Below are positions 1 to 7,818 of a DNA stretch of 41,953 nt, in pieces. The stretch covers positions 5,061-47,013 of the forward strand of contig PATE01000005.1 in the NCBI GenBank assembly GCA_002712305.1, in the 5' to 3' direction. The position numbers and the translations under genes are program-made. The notes beneath the pieces were generated by a model. It did no database searches. It had not been told where the DNA came from and was given only the letters and a program-made list of their open reading frames with translations. Positions within the stretch are counted from its first letter, which is position 1. Every line of letters begins with the position of its first letter. Source of the DNA: Gemmatimonadota bacterium. Its GTDB lineage: Bacteria; Latescibacterota; UBA2968; UBA8231.

Positions 1-164
1 CTGAGGGCATGTGTTATCTTTGCCTCTGATCGAGGTGGGTGACGTGCCCCATCAGATCGGCCGTGAAAAACGTCTCAGCCACCCCCCGTGGCGTGATCCG
101 ACAGAACCGCTTCAGCCCCACCCATCCCCTCCGTGTACCGAGTCAAACAAGGGACGGGTCTATC

Positions 165-935
165 TTGGCCACCATCATCGCTGCCATCGTCGTCGGCCTT
201 CTGTTGCTCTGGGGTGGAATTGTTGCCCTCCTGCGAATGGTCGAACTCTTTGAGCGCAAGCATGTACTAGCGCTCGGAGGTTACACATCTCTCGTGGCCG
301 GCCTCGTGATGGGGCTTGTGCTGTTCAACTCCAATGAACGGCAGAAGCAACATCGAGCCGAGCTACAGGATCAGGTCAACCTGGTTACGCAGAAGCTCGG
401 TGAACTGAGTGAACGCCTCGTGAGCCAACTGGCCGAGAAATCTGAGTTGACGGCGAGTGAATTTCAGATCCGCGCGAATCTGCAGAAAGAACGCTCCGAT
501 CACGAACGAACGCGCCAGGATCTGGCTCAGAGGGTGCAGCTTTTCGACGAGATGGAAACCCGGTTTGAACGCGAGCGAAGCCAGCGACGTGCCTATCAGG
601 ATGAGATCAATCGTCAGTTGCAGGATCGCTTCAAGTCAGAAGATGAACGATACAAGGGAATCCGCGACTTTCTCGAAATTCACAGACGGACGATCGGCGG
701 GATCCAGACCCAGCTGGCAAGCGTCCAGGATGATGTCACGCGCCTGAACACGCAGGTCTCAAGTGTCGTCACTAACCAGACAAATCTGCTCGGCAAGATC
801 ACCTCGACGCGGCAGATCACGGAGCTGACGGCACAGAAGATCGACGCCCTCTCACGCAGTCACGCCGCACTGTACGATGACCTCAACAGCACGATGGCCC
901 AGGTTGACAGTCTCTACACCTGGAAAACGAAATAG
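165..935 (+). CDS. Two-TM coiled-coil membrane protein, unknown function
   Basis: This is a 256-residue protein of unknown function from a proposed TTG start at 165. A G-rich run (GGGACGGG, 151-158) lies a few bases upstream. The frame stays open upstream to a GTG at 39, but that extension is basic, Pro-rich and unlike coding sequence, so I prefer the TTG. Residues about 2-24 and 36-55 are hydrophobic and should form a membrane hairpin. From about residue 60 to the end the chain is charged, Gln/Glu/Arg-rich and heptad-like, a long coiled coil without recognisable domains. It lies 61 nt upstream of a coiled-coil lipoprotein gene on the same strand, so the two are probably co-transcribed and may form an envelope-spanning pair. 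I see nothing identifiable in bases 1-164. No family is recognised. Confidence 0.7.
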   Translation: MATIIAAIVVGLLLLWGGIVALLRMVELFERKHVLALGGYTSLVAGLVMGLVLFNSNERQKQHRAELQDQVNLVTQKLGELSERLVSQLAEKSELTASEFQIRANLQKERSDHERTRQDLAQRVQLFDEMETRFERERSQRRAYQDEINRQLQDRFKSEDERYKGIRDFLEIHRRTIGGIQTQLASVQDDVTRLNTQVSSVVTNQTNLLGKITSTRQITELTAQKIDALSRSHAALYDDLNSTMAQVDSLYTWKTK

Positions 936-996
936 CCCCCCTGGCAAAAACCCCACGATCTCTCACACAGCCCCAAGAAGAAAGTCGAGCAGCAAC

Positions 997-1845
997 ATGA
1001 ACACCCATCCTGGCCGACGCGTCCTGCGTCTGCTGCCTATCCTCGGCGCTCTGGCGTTGACAGCCTTGCTCGCCGCGTGCGGTCCCAGCGAGGAAGAGTT
1101 GCGTCTGGCCGCATTGCAGCAGGACCTGACACTCGCCAATGACACCATCGACTCGCTCAATTTCACGGTCGAGTCGACGAACCTGCTCATCGATGAGATG
1201 CGCGATCGGGTTGACAGTCTCACGGTCGTCGACACGAAACTGCTGGAGTCTGTTCAGCGTTTGAACAAGGAAGTCCGTCACTGGCGCGAGCTGGCTGGCG
1301 AACACCAGCGCAAGAACGAGCAGCTGTCACGGCAGATCGAAAGCCTGAAACGCGACAAGCAGACCGATCAGCGTCAGATATCGCAACTGCGCTCTCAGGC
1401 CGACAGCATCAACTCGGCCCTGCTCGACGCCCATACGGCGATCCGCCGTCAGGAAGGCCACATCCGCGGCATGGAACAGGAGCTGGGCAAGTCTCAGGAT
1501 GAGGTGGCCATGTTGCGAGAGGCACAGGTCTCGGTGCGCCTCTATGCCGCTTCGGAAGACTATCTCAAGGAGAGTGGCTACCTGAAGGTGAAACGCCCCT
1601 TCGGTCGCGGCTTCCGCAAGGATTACAACCTGCTGCAGCCCCTCGATGCCACCGACCCGCGCGTGCGCCTGGCGCCGATCGATGAAGCGATCGAAATCGA
1701 AGGCGACATCGACGTGCTCGTGGATCGCTACGGCAAGGTCAACAAGGATGCCTACGAACGCCGGCGTCTTGATAATGGCGCCACGGCGATCACCTTCACC
1801 GATCAGTTGTACGGTGGCGCCGATGTGTTGATCGTTCTGAAGTAA
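997..1845 (+). CDS. Coiled-coil lipoprotein, unknown function
   Basis: This is a 282-residue predicted lipoprotein. The N-terminus has Arg residues, a hydrophobic stretch (about 10-25) and a lipobox ending LLAAC, so the mature protein should start at Cys with diacylglycerol attached. The +2 residue after Cys is Gly, not Asp. About residues 30-175 form a charged coiled coil with heptad spacing. About 180-282 look like a small globular domain rich in beta strands (RLYAASEDYLKESGYLKVK region, then VDVLVDRYGKV-like repeats). An in-frame open stretch extends upstream to 877 but overlaps the previous gene; the ATG at 997 directly precedes the signal peptide and is the convincing start. It forms a likely two-gene unit with the upstream membrane coiled-coil gene and ends 34 nt before a strong terminator. 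No specific family is recognised. Confidence 0.8.
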   Translation: MNTHPGRRVLRLLPILGALALTALLAACGPSEEELRLAALQQDLTLANDTIDSLNFTVESTNLLIDEMRDRVDSLTVVDTKLLESVQRLNKEVRHWRELAGEHQRKNEQLSRQIESLKRDKQTDQRQISQLRSQADSINSALLDAHTAIRRQEGHIRGMEQELGKSQDEVAMLREAQVSVRLYAASEDYLKESGYLKVKRPFGRGFRKDYNLLQPLDATDPRVRLAPIDEAIEIEGDIDVLVDRYGKVNKDAYERRRLDNGATAITFTDQLYGGADVLIVLK

Positions 1846-1878
1846 AGACCGACGCTCGAACGTCGAGCCAAACAACAG

Positions 1879-1919
1879 AAAAGGGGATCGCCCAATGGGT
1901 AATCCCCTTTTTTCTTTTT
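1879..1919. terminator. Rho-independent terminator, probably bidirectional
   Basis: A perfect 10-bp stem, AAAAGGGGAT (1879-1888) with ATCCCCTTTT (1902-1911), has a 13-nt loop and is followed by a T-rich run to 1919. It ends the + strand lipoprotein gene (stop at 1845). The next gene on the - strand ends at 1921, so the two units converge here. Read on the - strand the stem is followed by a weaker TTTT-C-T tract, so the element can plausibly serve both directions. Confidence 0.88.
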
Positions 1920-1920
1920 A

Positions 1921-2346
1921 CTACCATCCGTGGACGTATACAGCCGTGCGAACTTTCGCCCCGGCGGGACCCGAAGACAACATGGAGTCGGTGTAGGCTG
2001 CGTGACGAACGACCAGTTCGTGACTTCCACCCTTGAGAATCAGATGAACGTCAGTTTCAGGTTCCGCGATCAGCGCATTCACCGTCCGGCGGAATCCCCA
2101 TTCAGTCAATGGCTTGTCGACGACGATCCCATCCAGCGACAGACCAAAACCTGACGAGGTGTACACGACCACCACATCGCCTTCTTCCGGATCGTGCTGA
2201 TGCACCCTCCATACGGGGCTGGCCACATTGAGAATCATGATTCCCAAGCAGAGCATGAGCATCATGATTCCCAGGAAGAGTTCCTTGCTGATATCATGCT
2301 CCTCGGCCTCTTCCTCCAACCGCTGTAGAAACCTGCGTCTGGCCAT
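1921..2346 (-). CDS. ExbD/TolR-position membrane protein
   Basis: A 141-residue protein with ExbD/TolR architecture: a charged cytoplasmic N-terminus of about 20 residues, one TM (about 24-42), and a periplasmic domain (about 50-141) with alternating short beta strands and a helix, as in ExbD. It follows an ExbB/MotA-like gene by 2 nt, which is the usual ExbB-ExbD order. ExbD and TolR carry a conserved Asp inside the TM that is needed for proton-driven work. Here I see no Asp in the TM; the nearest acidic residue is Glu22 at its cytoplasmic edge. The protein is either a divergent stator using another residue or a non-energised structural homologue. Similarity is judged from architecture and context, not from strong motifs. 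Confidence 0.6.
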   Translation of the reverse strand: MARRRFLQRLEEEAEEHDISKELFLGIMMLMLCLGIMILNVASPVWRVHQHDPEEGDVVVVYTSSGFGLSLDGIVVDKPLTEWGFRRTVNALIAEPETDVHLILKGGSHELVVRHAAYTDSMLSSGPAGAKVRTAVYVHGW

Positions 2347-2348
2347 GG

Positions 2349-3122
2349 TCAGTTCCTGGTGGTGTCCTCGTCACGCAGACGAAGCCACCTCTCCTCGAGG
2401 CGATCCAGACGCTGTGCAAGCAAGTCCGCAACCTTGCGCAGTGGCAGGAAGGCGACCAAGGCAACCAGTGTCGTTTGAAAGGCGAGCACCAACCCCACCG
2501 CCATCGACTGCAGGACGAGGAACGTTTCGGTTGCTTCGGTGATGCCCCCCAACTCCCGGGCCATCAACAGGATGCCACAGACCGTGCCCAGATAGCCATA
2601 GAAAGGAATACGCGACTGGTCTCGGCGAGCATTCAGCAACGGTGTGCCGAGCACACCACTCAACTCAGCCAGCACGTCGTCGTCGTGGGCGCGCAGGTCG
2701 ACGTCATGCCGATACTGTTGCCGAAGTTGGCGCCAGCGCTCCAGACGCTTCACCCCCAACGTCCCCTTCTGCGGCTTGCGCCCCCAGCCGTCCTCTTCTC
2801 GCCGCAGCAGCACATAGATTCGCCCGAGTGTGAGCAACTGCACGCCGGCGCTGCCGGCGACCAGCAGGTAGGATGCACGACCGATCCAGGCAACCAGATC
2901 GAATCCGCGGCTGTACGATGCGAAGTAAAGCGCCAGGAAACCGATCACGACACCCGTCAGCGCCCCCACTGCCGTCGCCACACGTGGAAGATGAGGTGTG
3001 TGAAGGTTGTAGTGGGCCTCCTCCTGGTGGACACGACGCGCGCGATGGAGAAACAGCACCCCTCCTGTCGCGCCACAGGCCAGTGCAAAGAGAATCCCCA
3101 CAATGATGGACAACGCGTTCAT
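2349..3122 (-). CDS. ExbB/TolQ/MotA-like proton-channel family protein, five TMs
   Basis: A 257-residue inner-membrane protein. The C-terminal part matches the MotA/TolQ/ExbB core: a cytoplasmic helical segment, then IPFYGYLGTVCGILLMAREL (the family's F-G-L-L-G-T-V-x-G-I motif, about 175-195), then a last TM with SMAVGLVLAFQTTLVAL (about 207-225). Before it there are three hydrophobic segments (about 4-26, 47-70, 76-98) instead of the single N-terminal TM of ExbB/TolQ, so the fold is extended at the N-terminus. The family forms a pentameric proton channel around an ExbD/TolR/MotB dimer. The upstream gene ends directly before the start (3123/3122) and the ExbD-like gene follows after 2 nt. The membership call is fairly safe; the substrate or partner is unknown. 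Confidence 0.75.
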   Translation of the reverse strand: MNALSIIVGILFALACGATGGVLFLHRARRVHQEEAHYNLHTPHLPRVATAVGALTGVVIGFLALYFASYSRGFDLVAWIGRASYLLVAGSAGVQLLTLGRIYVLLRREEDGWGRKPQKGTLGVKRLERWRQLRQQYRHDVDLRAHDDDVLAELSGVLGTPLLNARRDQSRIPFYGYLGTVCGILLMARELGGITEATETFLVLQSMAVGLVLAFQTTLVALVAFLPLRKVADLLAQRLDRLEERWLRLRDEDTTRN

Positions 3123-4373
3123 TCAAGCACTCCGTCCGGGCTCCGCCCACTCCACCGTGACATACAAAGACCACCAGCGCCAGGAGACGAATCCCACCCA
3201 CGCTGCAAGTGCCAAACCGATTAGGAGCATACGCACAATGAAACCGGTCGAAGGGCCGCCGACACTCACAAGTCGCCCCTCCACACCTGCCTCCGCACGC
3301 GTCCCTTGCTGCTCGGCAGGTGGCACGTAGTCTGCGCGGCGCTCTCCCTGCAGCTGCGCCTTCACCGCCTCAAGGGGCTGCTTCGCGGTCGCTGCATCTG
3401 GCCCCTTGAGAATCCTGCTTTGCTGAAGCACCAACTCCTGCTGCTGCACCGGCAGTTGCTGCCGCCACGCGCTCACGGGTTCGAGCGTCGTCTCAAGTGT
3501 TTCCCATTCCGTGAAGGGTGCCGCCGCTCCCAGCGTATAACTGAGCAGAGACACCCGATGTTGCCTGCGCGTCCGCAGGTGGGGCTCGGGCCCTGTGGCC
3601 AGACGCTCGAGCCGTGTCTGCAATCGCTGCCGCTCTTCATGCAATCCCAGGAGCCGTCCGACACTTCGATGGAAGTCCATCGTGTGCTCTCGCGTGACCA
3701 CCGTGGGGGCCTCCAATCCCGCGGATTGGGCGGCCTGGAGCACCTGACTCGCCTCGAATCGGGTCGACAACCAGACCTCACCGAACAGCTGAGATCCCCA
3801 CATCGTTTCGGCACCCGGTAGATCGGGTACCGTGTGAGAGTAGAAGATTTCGGGCGCGGCTGCTCCCTTGTCCGTCACCCACCCATGGGATTCGAGGGTT
3901 GTCACGACCGGATGCAGGGCGCCGGCGGGATCCTCCACATAGAGCCCGAGCATCACCGCCGCCTCGACACGATCAGTGTCCCAGGCGTGAATCGATAACT
4001 CATTGCTCGCTTCGATGTAGAGAGACGGAATCTCCGTGCGTGTTGGTGTGAGCCGGGTGCTGGCCACGGGGGCGCCATTGAGATAGATCTGCGCCTCGTC
4101 GTCTGCCCAGATCAAAAGCACAAGTCGGTGGTCATCGGGCAGAGATGTGATCGGGCGCTGCGGATCGGTGAGACGCGCAATCCGATCGACACCGTAAGCG
4201 TGCACGAGGGTATCGATCGCCGCCGCGACTCCATTGTATTCCTGTCGCAAAGCCAGCAATCGACGGTTCACGCGAGGTTCATTGTTGGCTGCGCCAGCGG
4301 CGTCCGACACTAACACGTTGGATACAACGATTCCCAGCACGATCGCACCGATGCGGATGGCAGCCGACCTCAC
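3123..4373 (-). CDS. Exported protein with C-terminal TM anchor, unknown function
   Basis: A 416-residue protein with a signal peptide (about 1-28, ending near AGAA) and one C-terminal TM (about 375-397) followed by a short cytoplasmic tail, so most of it is periplasmic. Residues about 85-150 contain beta-rich sequence with an I-Y-L-N-G-x-P-V turn and a Glu/Asn/Trp-rich strand pattern that could be a jelly-roll or Ig-like sandwich. Residues about 225-345 are helical and Leu/Arg/Gln-rich. I do not recognise a family. It overlaps the upstream TPR gene by 4 nt (ATGA at 4370-4373) and abuts the ExbB-like gene with no gap, so it is almost certainly a dedicated subunit of this envelope module, perhaps the periplasmic effector that takes the place of TonB or TolA. 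Confidence 0.75.
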   Translation of the reverse strand: MRSAAIRIGAIVLGIVVSNVLVSDAAGAANNEPRVNRRLLALRQEYNGVAAAIDTLVHAYGVDRIARLTDPQRPITSLPDDHRLVLLIWADDEAQIYLNGAPVASTRLTPTRTEIPSLYIEASNELSIHAWDTDRVEAAVMLGLYVEDPAGALHPVVTTLESHGWVTDKGAAAPEIFYSHTVPDLPGAETMWGSQLFGEVWLSTRFEASQVLQAAQSAGLEAPTVVTREHTMDFHRSVGRLLGLHEERQRLQTRLERLATGPEPHLRTRRQHRVSLLSYTLGAAAPFTEWETLETTLEPVSAWRQQLPVQQQELVLQQSRILKGPDAATAKQPLEAVKAQLQGERRADYVPPAEQQGTRAEAGVEGRLVSVGGPSTGFIVRMLLIGLALAAWVGFVSWRWWSLYVTVEWAEPGRSA

Positions 4374-5437
4374 GGTTGCCCCGACAACTGGGCGTCGAAG
4401 GCCTTGTTCAGCGAATCCATCGTCGACGCTTTCTGCTTGATCTCTTCTTCGTCTTGAATCGTGGCCGCCACCGAGGCGACCAATCCCAGACTAGCCGCCT
4501 CCTGGCGTGCACGTTCCGCGACGATACGTGCACGCCGCGTATCGCCCCGAAGCAGGTAGGCGTCGAAGAGTTCCTCATACTCGGATGAGCTGGCGTGGTA
4601 GTAGTCGATACGCAGTTGCAGAAATCTCTCGCGCTCGGCAGCTTGTTCAGCTGCTACATCGATCGGCACCGGTTCGGGGGCGACCGACGCCGGTGGGGCA
4701 GGTGGAGGCTGTTCACCGAGCAGAGACATCTCACTCGACAGAGAGGCGGCCAGCATATCCCACTGCTCCGCCTGATCGATATAGGTAGCCTGGCTCGAAC
4801 CGGCGACCATCGTGGAACGCTCGCGCATTCCTGTCGCTCTCTGATGAGCCGCGTCAATGACACCCTTGGCCGCTTTGGTGTCCTCGAGAAAAATGTACAG
4901 CCTGAATAGAGACAGTATTTTCTGCTGATCCGGCGAATAAAAGTCGACTTGGATCTGCTCCTGATTCGCGCGCTGTCGAATCTCCGACAGAAGACTACCG
5001 ATCAGTGGATTCCAAAGTCGATCCGCGAGATCTGGCATCATGCCTTTAGCGCGCTCGAGTGTCTGTTTGGCCAGCTCCGGCGACTCAGAGTAGAAGTAGG
5101 CTCGAGCGAGATAGACCCAGATCTCTGCCTTGTAGCGATAGGTCCGTGTCGCCTCTTCGAAGGCGATGACCGCCCCGGCATAGTCTCCAGACAGATACGC
5201 CAGCCCCTTGTCGACGCCGAACTTCAGCCCCACACCGGAGGAGATATAAGAGCCATCGTTGAAGCTCTCGGAGTCCGGTATGAACAGGCGCTCGTCCATG
5301 AAGCTGATTCCGTGGAGGCGCTCCTGGGCAGAGACGGAGCCGACGGCCGCCCCGAGACTGATACCCGTCACAAGATGGGCTGTCACCAGGTGGGTCATCG
5401 CCAGATGATGGATGATACGTCGAAGCTTCATCTCCAT
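4370..5437 (-). CDS. Exported TPR-like protein of the Exb-like module
   Basis: A 355-residue protein from the proposed ATG at 5437; a second ATG at 5431 is equally possible. The frame is open back to 5503, but that would overlap the upstream SDR gene and add a non-signal-like stretch. The first ~38 residues form a signal peptide ending near SVSAQ. Residues about 80-145 contain two TPR-like helical pairs (GDYAGAVIAFEEATR and SPELAKQTLERAK). A Pro-rich linker (PPPAPPASVAPEP, about residue 245) precedes a second helical block with another TPR-like unit (YEELFDAYLLRGDTRRARIVAERA). The stop overlaps the start of the next gene by 4 nt. A role as a periplasmic scaffold for the downstream ExbB/ExbD-like channel is inferred from context only. 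Confidence 0.78.
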   Translation of the reverse strand: MEMKLRRIIHHLAMTHLVTAHLVTGISLGAAVGSVSAQERLHGISFMDERLFIPDSESFNDGSYISSGVGLKFGVDKGLAYLSGDYAGAVIAFEEATRTYRYKAEIWVYLARAYFYSESPELAKQTLERAKGMMPDLADRLWNPLIGSLLSEIRQRANQEQIQVDFYSPDQQKILSLFRLYIFLEDTKAAKGVIDAAHQRATGMRERSTMVAGSSQATYIDQAEQWDMLAASLSSEMSLLGEQPPPAPPASVAPEPVPIDVAAEQAAERERFLQLRIDYYHASSSEYEELFDAYLLRGDTRRARIVAERARQEAASLGLVASVAATIQDEEEIKQKASTMDSLNKAFDAQLSGQP

Positions 5438-5471
5438 CTCATCAATCGTGCAGCATGCTGCCTTCAGAGAT

Positions 5472-6242
5472 TCAGATATTTGACGCCGATTGACCACCGT
5501 CAACGTTGAGGCAGGCCCCGGTCACCCAGCTGGCCTTAGGGGAGGCCAGGAAAGCAACCACCGCAGCGACCTCCTCAGGGGTCCCGAAACGGCCACCCGG
5601 AATGTTGTCCTCTACAAACTTACCAATTCCTTCTGGATCTTCGTTCTGGCGTCGTTCCCAGCTGCCTCCCGGGAAAATGATCGACCCCGGGGCAACACTG
5701 TTGACCCGAATCCCCTTTGCAGCGGCCTCACGTGCGAGATTCGCACTCATGCTGATCATCGCCGCTTTGGCAGCATTGTAGCTGACCGGGCCTCCGGTCT
5801 CACGTCCAAAGATCGATGAGATGTTGACGATGCTACCGATGTCACTGGCTTCCAGATGGGCGAAGGCCGCACGTGACACGCGGACGGCGGAGAAGAAGCT
5901 CAGGTTGAATACGTGCATCCACTCGTCGTCGCTCACATCGCCAAAGGGCGTCCATACCGAACCACCCACATTGTTGATGACGATATCCAGCCCGCCGAAA
6001 CGACTCACTGCCGCCGAAACGGTGGCATTGGCGCTGTCCGTATCGGTCATGTCGCCCACGTAGACTTCGACCTCGGCCCCCGCCTTGGTCAATTCCTCCC
6101 CCGCTGCCGTCAGTGTCTCTTCCGTACGGCCCGTCAAACACAGTCGCGCACCCTCGTCGGCCAGTGCCCGTGCGATTCGAAGGCCAATGCCACGACTGGC
6201 GCCGCTCACGAGGGCGACCTTTTTCTCGATGCCTAAGTCCAT
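5472..6242 (-). CDS. SDR-family NAD(P)-dependent oxidoreductase
   Basis: A 256-residue classical short-chain dehydrogenase/reductase, the normal length for the family. The dinucleotide-binding motif SGASRGIG lies at about 13-20, the NNVG element (NNAG in most members) at 90-93, Asn113 is present, and the catalytic residues are Ser142/143, Tyr155 and Lys159 (YNAAK). The C-terminus has the usual PEEVAAVVAFLASPKASWVTG and NVDGG sequences. Family knowledge gives an oxidation/reduction of an alcohol or ketone, often of the 3-oxoacyl-ACP or sugar-alcohol type; the substrate cannot be read here. It lies 46 nt downstream of the antiporter gene and 34 nt upstream of the TPR gene on the same strand, so it may be part of one long transcript without a functional link. 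Confidence 0.93.
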   Translation of the reverse strand: MDLGIEKKVALVSGASRGIGLRIARALADEGARLCLTGRTEETLTAAGEELTKAGAEVEVYVGDMTDTDSANATVSAAVSRFGGLDIVINNVGGSVWTPFGDVSDDEWMHVFNLSFFSAVRVSRAAFAHLEASDIGSIVNISSIFGRETGGPVSYNAAKAAMISMSANLAREAAAKGIRVNSVAPGSIIFPGGSWERRQNEDPEGIGKFVEDNIPGGRFGTPEEVAAVVAFLASPKASWVTGACLNVDGGQSASNI

Positions 6243-6288
6243 TACCTCATCCTATTCGCCGGTGGAATTCTCTCTGGGAGATCTTGTG

Positions 6289-7266
6289 TCATGGTACTTC
6301 ATGGGCGCTGATCGCGCCCGGATTCGTACTGAGCAGCACTGCAAGATACGTCACACACATGATGAGCAGAATCAGCGATTTCCATCGTTCGAAGCGATAG
6401 CCGATCCGCATCAACCCTAACATGGTCAGCACGATGAGGATCATGGCAGGGAACATGAAGTGGATCACATCGGTGTCCACGACCAGGTCGTTGACCACGG
6501 CCGAGGCACCGGCGATCCAGCAAATGTTGAGAATGTCGGCGCCGAGGATGTTGCCGATGGCCAACGCGCCCTGCCGCTTGCGGGCTGCAACGATACATGT
6601 TGCGATCTCGGGAATCGACGTACCGAGGGCCACCACGACGAGGGTGATGATGATGTTGCTGATACCCATTGCGCTTGCAACAATCGGGGCGGCGATCACA
6701 ATCCCCTTGCTGCTGACCAGCACGCCAACCAACCCGCCCGCCATCAGCAGGATCGTGTTGAGCCATGGCCGAGGTTCGTGGTCCAGTTCCTCCTCATCTA
6801 CGACAGACCTGCCGTGCCGGTGTTCCCAGTAGGTATACAGCAGGTAGCAGACGAAGCCCACCACCAGAATCGCTCCCTCGCCACGGGAAAGGGTTCCATC
6901 GAAGACCATGAAATAGGCCAGCAGATCGACGGTGATGAGGAAGATCGCCGCCGAGCGCAGAACACCCTTATCGATGAGCACCACCACGGGCGAGAAGAAC
7001 GCCACCAGCGGCAGGGCCAGGCCGTCATCGTAGATGACGGATCCGACTGCATTCCCGAGGGCCATCTGGGCATTTCCGCTCAGTGCCGCTGACACGGACA
7101 CGGCCAGTTCTGGGGTGGTGGTTCCCACACTGACGATGACGATTCCGATCAGGATGGGTGGGACCTTGAGGTGCAGGGCGAAATCAACCGCTCCTTCAAC
7201 GAGCCAGTCGGCACATTTCGCCAACACGACAAAGGCCGCCACCATCAGCAACGCGGCGGTTCCCAC
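6289..7266 (-). CDS. CaCA-family Na+/Ca2+ (or cation/H+) antiporter, CaxA/YrbG-like
   Basis: A 325-residue integral membrane protein with about ten TMs and the two inverted alpha repeats of the Ca2+/cation antiporter superfamily. Alpha-1 is around residues 45-90 (VGTTTPELAVSVSAALSG, then GNAVGSVIYDDGLAL). Alpha-2 is around 205-250 (GTSIPEIATCIVAA, then GNILGADILNICW). A hydrophilic cytoplasmic loop lies between the halves and carries an EEELDHE acidic run. The alpha-1 G-S-N-I-[FL]-N motif found in most members reads G-S-V-I-Y-D here, which alters ion-coordinating positions. The start is a GTG at 7266; an in-frame ATG eight codons in is an alternative. It is the first gene of a - strand series and is divergent from the small + strand gene. 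Confidence 0.9.
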   Translation of the reverse strand: MGTAALLMVAAFVVLAKCADWLVEGAVDFALHLKVPPILIGIVIVSVGTTTPELAVSVSAALSGNAQMALGNAVGSVIYDDGLALPLVAFFSPVVVLIDKGVLRSAAIFLITVDLLAYFMVFDGTLSRGEGAILVVGFVCYLLYTYWEHRHGRSVVDEEELDHEPRPWLNTILLMAGGLVGVLVSSKGIVIAAPIVASAMGISNIIITLVVVALGTSIPEIATCIVAARKRQGALAIGNILGADILNICWIAGASAVVNDLVVDTDVIHFMFPAMILIVLTMLGLMRIGYRFERWKSLILLIMCVTYLAVLLSTNPGAISAHEVP

Positions 7267-7518
7267 TCCTATTTCGGCAGCAGCAGCTTCGATCAGTTCA
7301 CCTCAACCACGATTTGGGCCGCACGAGAGAGGGCTATGTTATTGATTGTCAATCAGTTAACACTTACGTGAGCAACTCCGGGATGGATCTTAATCTAACG
7401 ATTTTGCAAAAAAGTAGTCAAGAAGCTGGCATTTCTGCCGATCATGTTGTAATGTGATACTAATTGGTACACACGGCGGGTGTATCACTGCGTTCCTCGA
7501 GCGAGATGGGACAAGAGC
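7267..7518. promoter_or_regulatory. Divergent intergenic region with a 13-bp palindrome
   Basis: This 252-nt gap separates the antiporter gene (-) from the next + strand frame. It is clearly more AT-rich than its surroundings between about 7335 and 7475, as expected of a divergent promoter region. It contains a perfect palindrome TGATTG-T-CAATCA at 7343-7355, next to GTTAAC at 7356-7361. The palindrome includes TTGACA on the - strand, a possible -35 for the antiporter, but I see no good -10 at the right spacing. It could be an operator. No RNA gene is visible. Confidence 0.4.
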
Positions 7519-7818
7519 ATGTTCAACGAGTTTCTGACGACGACATTGCAGGTTGTGATCGCGCTGAACGTAGCAGGCCTGATCGCATACTTCTGCCTGG
7601 GCTCCAGACGTCGCCCGACACCGACAGCCGTTGAGGCACCAGGATTTGCATCCTCTGCGGATGCCTCTCTTTGGACGAAGCTCATCCAGCCCTGCAAAAA
7701 AGTGGTCGAAACGCGACGTCCAGCGGTTTTGCTGGCGTCCGGAAGGGCTCCGTCCCTGGATTCAGCCTTGGGGCAGTTGCGCCGAGTCCTCGACGGGTAT
7801 GGCGCGAGTCTTCGCTGA
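7519..7818 (+). CDS. Small single-TM protein, hypothetical
   Basis: A possible 99-residue protein starting at ATG 7519; a GTG at 7480 is further upstream, and a GGGA lies about 8 nt before the ATG. Residues about 5-23 form a plausible TM (TTTLQVVIALNVAGLIAYF), followed by a positive SRRR stop-transfer and a Pro/Ala-rich tail. The second half (about 45-99) lacks clear secondary-structure or family signal, and the surrounding DNA has hairpins, so the tail may be out-of-frame or non-coding. It could be a real small membrane protein, a decayed gene or chance. It is separated from argG by 300 nt holding its own promoter. Confidence 0.4.
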   Translation: MFNEFLTTTLQVVIALNVAGLIAYFCLGSRRRPTPTAVEAPGFASSADASLWTKLIQPCKKVVETRRPAVLLASGRAPSLDSALGQLRRVLDGYGASLR

